DNA from: Inquilinus sp052113205
GTDB taxonomy: Bacteria; Pseudomonadota; Alphaproteobacteria; DSM-16000; Inquilinaceae
Direction of reading: 5' to 3'
Length of the DNA: 64,000 nt
Assembly (NCBI RefSeq): GCF_052113205.1
Contig: NZ_JBFRCU010000023.1
Location: forward strand, 1-64,000
The first letter of the stretch is position 1, and each line of letters starts with the position of its first letter. This document shows positions 60,097-64,000 of the stretch, in pieces. Under the pieces are notes generated by a model. That model was not told where the DNA came from, made no database searches, and saw only the letters and a list, made by a program, of their open reading frames with translations. The translations under genes were made by a program, and so were the position numbers.

Positions 60097-60917
60097 CCCA
60101 GCGGGCCCTGATCCAGCTCAGCGGCGTCACCAAGCAGTTCGGCGCGACCCGGGTGCTCAAGGGCGTCGATCTCGAGATCGACCAGTCCGAGGTCGTCTGC
60201 ATCGTCGGCCCCNCCGGCTCGGGCAAGAGCACGCTGCTGCGCTGCATGGTCTTCCTCGAGGAGCACGATGCCGGCGAGATCCGCATCGACGGTGAGCCGA
60301 TCGGCTTCGTCACCGGCAAGGATGGAAAGCGCCGGCGCATGGGCGAGGCCGGGATCCGCAAGGCGCGGCGCAATGTCGGCATGGTGTTCCAGCAGTTCAA
60401 CCTGTGGCCGCACATGACCGCGCTCGGCAATGTCGCCGAGGCGCTGGTCCGGGTCCGCCGGCTGCCGCGGGCCGAGGCGCAGCGCAAGGCCCAGGCCGCG
60501 CTCGACCGGGTCGGGCTGGCCGGCAAGGGCGGCTCCTACCCGTCGCAGCTGTCCGGCGGCCAGCAGCAGCGCGTGGCGATCGCCCGGGCGCTGGCGATGG
60601 AGCCGGAGATCATGCTGTTCGACGAGCCGACCTCCTCGCTCGACCCGGAGCTGGTCGGCGAGGTGCTGGAAGTGATGCGCGCCCTGGCCCGCGACGGCAT
60701 GACCATGGTGGTGGTCACGCATGAGATGGGCTTCGCCGCCCAGGTCGCGACCTCCGTCGTGTTCGTCGACGAGGGGCGGATCCTGGCCAAGGGGCCGCCG
60801 CGGCAGATCTTCCTCGAGGACGGGCATCCCCGGATCCGCCAGTTCCTGGACAATTACCGGCGGCGCAACGCCTTCTGGCAGGATGCGCCGGCCGAAACCG
60901 AAGCAGTGGGAGGATGA
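60093..60917 (+). CDS. Amino-acid ABC transporter ATPase
   Basis: A 274-residue GlnQ/HisP-type ATPase: Walker A with N60213 in the third codon of the motif (NCC, almost surely Ser), Q-loop MVFQQFNLWPHM, signature LSGGQQQRV, Walker B IMLFDEPTSSLD and H-loop VVVTHEMGF. The final 20 residues are a polar tail. The oxygenase gene begins 1 bp after its stop. Confidence 0.93.
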   Translation: MTQRALIQLSGVTKQFGATRVLKGVDLEIDQSEVVCIVGPXGSGKSTLLRCMVFLEEHDAGEIRIDGEPIGFVTGKDGKRRRMGEAGIRKARRNVGMVFQQFNLWPHMTALGNVAEALVRVRRLPRAEAQRKAQAALDRVGLAGKGGSYPSQLSGGQQQRVAIARALAMEPEIMLFDEPTSSLDPELVGEVLEVMRALARDGMTMVVVTHEMGFAAQVATSVVFVDEGRILAKGPPRQIFLEDGHPRIRQFLDNYRRRNAFWQDAPAETEAVGG

Positions 60918-60918
60918 G

Positions 60919-61881
60919 ATGAGCGAGACGCTGGGCCTTCCGATCGTCGACTTCGCACCCGTGGTCGCCGGCGACCCGGCGGGCACTGCAGAGGCGGCGC
61001 AGCAGATCCACGCCGCCTGCACGCAAGTCGGCTTCTTCTACATCCGCAACCACGGCGTGAAGCAGGACGTGATCGACGCGGCGGTCGCCACCATGCGGCG
61101 CTTCTTCGACCTGCCGGTCGAGACCAAGCGCCAGGTCAAGGTCAACCAGCGCCACCGCGGCTTCCACGAGATCGGCGGGGCGCTGATGTACGGGGCGAAG
61201 AAGCCCGACTACAAGGAGTTCTTCTCGACCGGGCTGGAGCTGCCTGAGGACGACCCCGACGTGCTGGCCGGCCAGGCGCTGCGCGGGCCGAACAACTGGC
61301 CGTCCTTCATGCCGGAGGTGCAGCGCGACTTCTACCGCTACTACGAGGCGATCGGGGTCTGCGGCGCCCATCTGCTGCGGGCGGTGGCCCTCAGCCTCGG
61401 CATCGCCCCGGACTTCTTCGCCGAGCGCTACACCAAGCGCATGCAGCGCACCCAGGCGGTGTTCTACCCGCCGCAGCCGGCCGATCTGGGCGCCGAGCAG
61501 TTCGGCGTCGCGCCGCACACCGACTATGGCTGCATCACCCTGCTGTGGCAGGACCAGACCGGGGGGCTCGAGGTCCAGCGCAAGGACGGGCAGTGGATCG
61601 ACGCCGTGCCGGTCGACGGAACTTTCGTGATCAATGTCGGCGACCTGCTGGCCCGCTGGTCGAACGACCGCTTCGCCTCGACCCCGCACCGGGTGGTGAA
61701 CCGCAGCGGCCGCAAGCGCCTGTCGATCGCCACCTTCTACGACCCGACCTACACCGCCTCGGTCGACCCGCTGGACCTGAACCTGGGGCCGGGAGAGGAA
61801 CCGCACTATCCGCCGGTCTCCGCCGGCGACTACATCGTCGGCCGGATCAACGATTCCTTCAAATACCGGCAAAAGTCTTGA
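60919..61881 (+). CDS. Fe(II)/2-oxoglutarate oxygenase, isopenicillin N synthase-like
   Basis: A 320-residue enzyme of the IPNS-like fold (DIOX_N plus 2OG-FeII_Oxy). Metal ligands His200 and Asp202 (APHTDYGCITLL) and His257 (STPHRVVN); the 2-oxoglutarate anchor is Arg267-x-Ser269 (RKRLSI). The N-terminus has LPIVDFAPVVAG and CTQVGFFYIRNHGV. Last gene of the importer operon, so it probably hydroxylates or oxidises the imported amino acid or a related small molecule. Confidence 0.92.
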   Translation: MSETLGLPIVDFAPVVAGDPAGTAEAAQQIHAACTQVGFFYIRNHGVKQDVIDAAVATMRRFFDLPVETKRQVKVNQRHRGFHEIGGALMYGAKKPDYKEFFSTGLELPEDDPDVLAGQALRGPNNWPSFMPEVQRDFYRYYEAIGVCGAHLLRAVALSLGIAPDFFAERYTKRMQRTQAVFYPPQPADLGAEQFGVAPHTDYGCITLLWQDQTGGLEVQRKDGQWIDAVPVDGTFVINVGDLLARWSNDRFASTPHRVVNRSGRKRLSIATFYDPTYTASVDPLDLNLGPGEEPHYPPVSAGDYIVGRINDSFKYRQKS

Positions 61882-62055
61882 TGTCCGACATTACGCTCTG
61901 GACCGAATTGCTGTGACAGACTCATGGTGATCGTGCTTGAATCACAGAATTGCGGTGCATGAATTGAGTGGCGTCCGGATGTGATCGGGGGGCCGTGATC
62001 GGCCGAACGCCAGAGCAGCGATAATCCGCTACCACCAACGAGTGGGGTAAGCGTC

Positions 62056-63801
62056 ATGGGGGCGAGAGCGTTTCGGATCGTTCTGGTGAAGCCGTCGCAT
62101 TACGACGACGACGGCTATGTCATCCAATGGCGGCGCTCGACCATCCCGTCCAACAGCCTCGCCAGCGTGCACGGATTGCTGACGGAGTGCGCCGCGGAGC
62201 GGGTGCTCGGGCCGGATGTCGACATCGCCATCGAGGCTTATGACGAGTGCAACACCGTCGTCGATGTCGCCGCGATCACGCGCCGCATCCAGGAGGCGGG
62301 GGCCGGTTTCGTGGCGCTGGTCGGGGTGCAGTCGAACCAGTACCCGCGCGCGCTCGATCTCGCGCGCCGGTTCCGCGCGTCCGGCCTGACGGTGGTGATC
62401 GGCGGCTTCCATGTCAGCGGCTGCATCTCGATGCTGCCGGAGCTGCCGCCCGACCTGCAGGAGGCGCTCGACCTCGGCATCAGCCTGTATGCGGGCGAGG
62501 GCGAGGGTCGCCTCGGCGCCCTGCTGCAGGACATCGCTGCCGGTCAGCTCAAGCCGATCTACAACTATCTCTCCGACATGCCCGAGATGGCGGCGGCGAC
62601 GCTGCCGATCCTGCCGCGCGACGTGGTGCAGCGGATCGCCGGCCACTACACCAGCTTCGATGCGGGGCGCGGCTGCCCGTTCCAATGCTCGTTCTGCACC
62701 ATCATCAACGTACAGGGGCGGAAGTCGCGCTACCGCACCGCGGACGACGTCGAGGCGATCGTGCGCGCCAATCAGGCGCAGGGCGTCACGCGCTTCTTCG
62801 TCACCGACGACAATTTCGCCCGTAATCGCAACTGGGAGCCGATCCTCGACCGGCTGATCGAGCTGCGCGAGCAGCACCGTTTCAGAATCCGCCTGGTGCT
62901 GCAGGTCGACACGCTGTGCCACCGCATCCCGGGCTTCATCGAGAAGGCGGCGCGCGCCGGCTGCAACGCCGTCTTCATCGGGCTCGAGAACATCAACCCG
63001 GAATCGCTGCTCAACACCAAGAAGCGCCAGAACAAGATCTGGGAATACCGTGAGATGCTGCAGGCCTGGCGCAACCAGAAGGTGATGACCTGGGCCGGCT
63101 ATATCCTGGGCTTCCCGACCGACACGCCGCAGAGCATCGCCCGCGACATCGAGATCATCAAGCGCGAGCTGCCGATCGACATCCTCGAATTCTTCTGCCT
63201 GACGCCGCTGCCCGGGTCGGAGGACCACAAGAACCTGTATCTCAAGCAGGTGCCGATGGACCCGGACATGAACAAATACGACCTCGAGCATGTCTGTACC
63301 GGCCATGCGATGATGTCGAAGGAGGAGTGGAACGGCGTCTACCGTGATGCCTGGGCCCGCTATTACACCGACGACCACGTCGAGACGGTGCTGCGGCGGG
63401 CCGCGGTCAGCGGCCTCAGCCTCAAGAAGATCGCCGACATCCTCACCGTGTTCTCCGGCGCGTCGCGGATCGAGGGCGTGCATCCGCTCCAGTTCGGCTA
63501 TGCCCGCCGCAAGCTGCGGACCCAGCGGCGGCATGGCCTGCCGATCGAGAACCCGCTGATCTTCTATCCCCGCCGCGCCGTCGAGTTCGTCAAGGTGGCC
63601 GCGCAGTGGCTCACCCTGCTCCGGCGCTATCGCGTCATCATGAAGCGGGTGCAGGCCGATCCGGCGGCTTCGGCTTACACGGACGAGGCGCTGCGGCCGC
63701 TCGCGACCGACCATGCGGTGGATGATTTCGTCAAAGTCTTCGCCGACAAGATCCCCCACACCCACGGCGCCCCGGTGCTGCAGGCGGGTGTGGGAGGCTG
63801 A
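62056..63801 (+). CDS. Radical SAM protein with N-terminal B12-binding-like domain
   Basis: A 581-residue protein. Residues about 5-150 form a cobalamin-binding-like Rossmann domain (GRYPRALDLARRF region, VVIGGFHVSG) but lack the classical DxHxxG motif. The radical SAM cluster is Cys207, Cys211 and Cys214 (CPFQCSFC), followed by FFVTDDNFARN and GLENINPESL. The C-terminus (about 430-581) is helical and partly basic. The layout resembles B12-dependent methylases and hopanoid/lipid tailoring enzymes; the substrate is unknown. GGGGTAAG precedes the ATG. It stands alone. Confidence 0.85.
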   Translation: MGARAFRIVLVKPSHYDDDGYVIQWRRSTIPSNSLASVHGLLTECAAERVLGPDVDIAIEAYDECNTVVDVAAITRRIQEAGAGFVALVGVQSNQYPRALDLARRFRASGLTVVIGGFHVSGCISMLPELPPDLQEALDLGISLYAGEGEGRLGALLQDIAAGQLKPIYNYLSDMPEMAAATLPILPRDVVQRIAGHYTSFDAGRGCPFQCSFCTIINVQGRKSRYRTADDVEAIVRANQAQGVTRFFVTDDNFARNRNWEPILDRLIELREQHRFRIRLVLQVDTLCHRIPGFIEKAARAGCNAVFIGLENINPESLLNTKKRQNKIWEYREMLQAWRNQKVMTWAGYILGFPTDTPQSIARDIEIIKRELPIDILEFFCLTPLPGSEDHKNLYLKQVPMDPDMNKYDLEHVCTGHAMMSKEEWNGVYRDAWARYYTDDHVETVLRRAAVSGLSLKKIADILTVFSGASRIEGVHPLQFGYARRKLRTQRRHGLPIENPLIFYPRRAVEFVKVAAQWLTLLRRYRVIMKRVQADPAASAYTDEALRPLATDHAVDDFVKVFADKIPHTHGAPVLQAGVGG

Positions 63802-63865
63802 TCCTCCGGCTGCCGCAGCCGCGGTAGTTCGGGAAGGCCTTATGCCAGCGAGCCCATAAAAGACC

Positions 63866-63950
63866 GTCATTGCGAGCGCAGCGAAGCAATCCAGGGGCCG
63901 TTACGTGCGGCCCCTGGATTGCTTCGTCGGCTTCGCCGCCTCGCAATGAC
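63866..63950. repeat. Interspersed palindromic repeat, family 3, copy F
   Basis: An 85-bp dyad (ends GTCATTGCGAG and CTCGCAATGAC; inner arms AAGCAATCCAGGGGCC and GGCCCCTGGATTGCTT). Flanking AAAGACC and GGTCTTT extend the pairing, so it could end the radical SAM transcript. Related to 20261-20344. Confidence 0.8.
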
Positions 63951-64000
63951 GGGTCTTTACGGAGAAGGAAGAACCTGATCCGATCTCGCCGGGATCAGAC

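Overview
The window is about 70% G+C and reads like the chromosome of a free-living alphaproteobacterium of the Rhodospirillales/Azospirillales type. An Inquilinus-like organism is my best guess from gene content, but this is unproven. Support comes from the rplU-rpmA-obgE-proB block, the density of ABC uptake operons for sugars, sugar acids and amino acids, and the short GC-rich palindromic repeats between genes. Nine isolated N bases mark it as draft sequence; none breaks a frame if each stands for one base.

Layout. 1-2 kb: the end of an unknown protein with an internal duplication, then an O-methyltransferase. 2.3-8.1 kb: an operon of a MmgE/PrpD protein, a polar amino-acid type ABC importer and a flavin monooxygenase. 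8.3-11.8 kb: galactarate degradation (garD, kdgD) with a LysR regulator. 12-14.9 kb: a large winged-helix/NTPase/TPR regulator. 14.9-22.8 kb: an L-fuconate dehydratase operon with its own sugar ABC importer, flanked by two GntR-family regulators, with a PhyH-HEAT fusion protein near its end. 22.9-25.8 kb: a TfoX-like protein, a small P-loop protein and a divergent AraC/SDR pair. 25.8-36.6 kb: a sugar-acid locus with three enolase-superfamily enzymes, an RraA-like protein, a full ABC importer and a LacI repressor. 36.6-49.4 kb: a ROK repressor, a divergent SDR dehydrogenase and an eight-gene uptake and catabolic operon with a fused permease. 49.5-50.3 kb: a DUF1778/GNAT toxin-antitoxin pair. 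50.4-55.2 kb: core genes tRNA-Ser, rplU, rpmA, obgE and proB, interrupted by two accessory genes. 55-64 kb: a membrane protein, an acyl-CoA ligase, a second amino-acid ABC operon with a 2-oxoglutarate-dependent oxygenase, and a radical SAM protein.

How it works together. From about 2 to 49 kb this is a catabolic region: each module pairs an importer with enzymes and a dedicated regulator. DNA motifs link regulators to targets. Two near-identical 23-bp dyads lie at the same place in two matching sigma70-like promoters (ROK module). One 10-mer occurs three times upstream of the LacI-linked genes. A dyad with a 3-bp spacer occurs upstream of fucD and twice upstream of the PhyH-HEAT gene.

The least familiar module is the ROK-controlled operon at 39.2-49.4 kb: solute-binding protein, fused permease, ATPase, COG3964-type amidohydrolase, aldehyde dehydrogenase, two-subunit GMC dehydrogenase with a cysteine cluster, and a D-threonine-aldolase-like enzyme. 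Its substrate cannot be deduced from sequence alone, and it is the best candidate here for an undescribed pathway.
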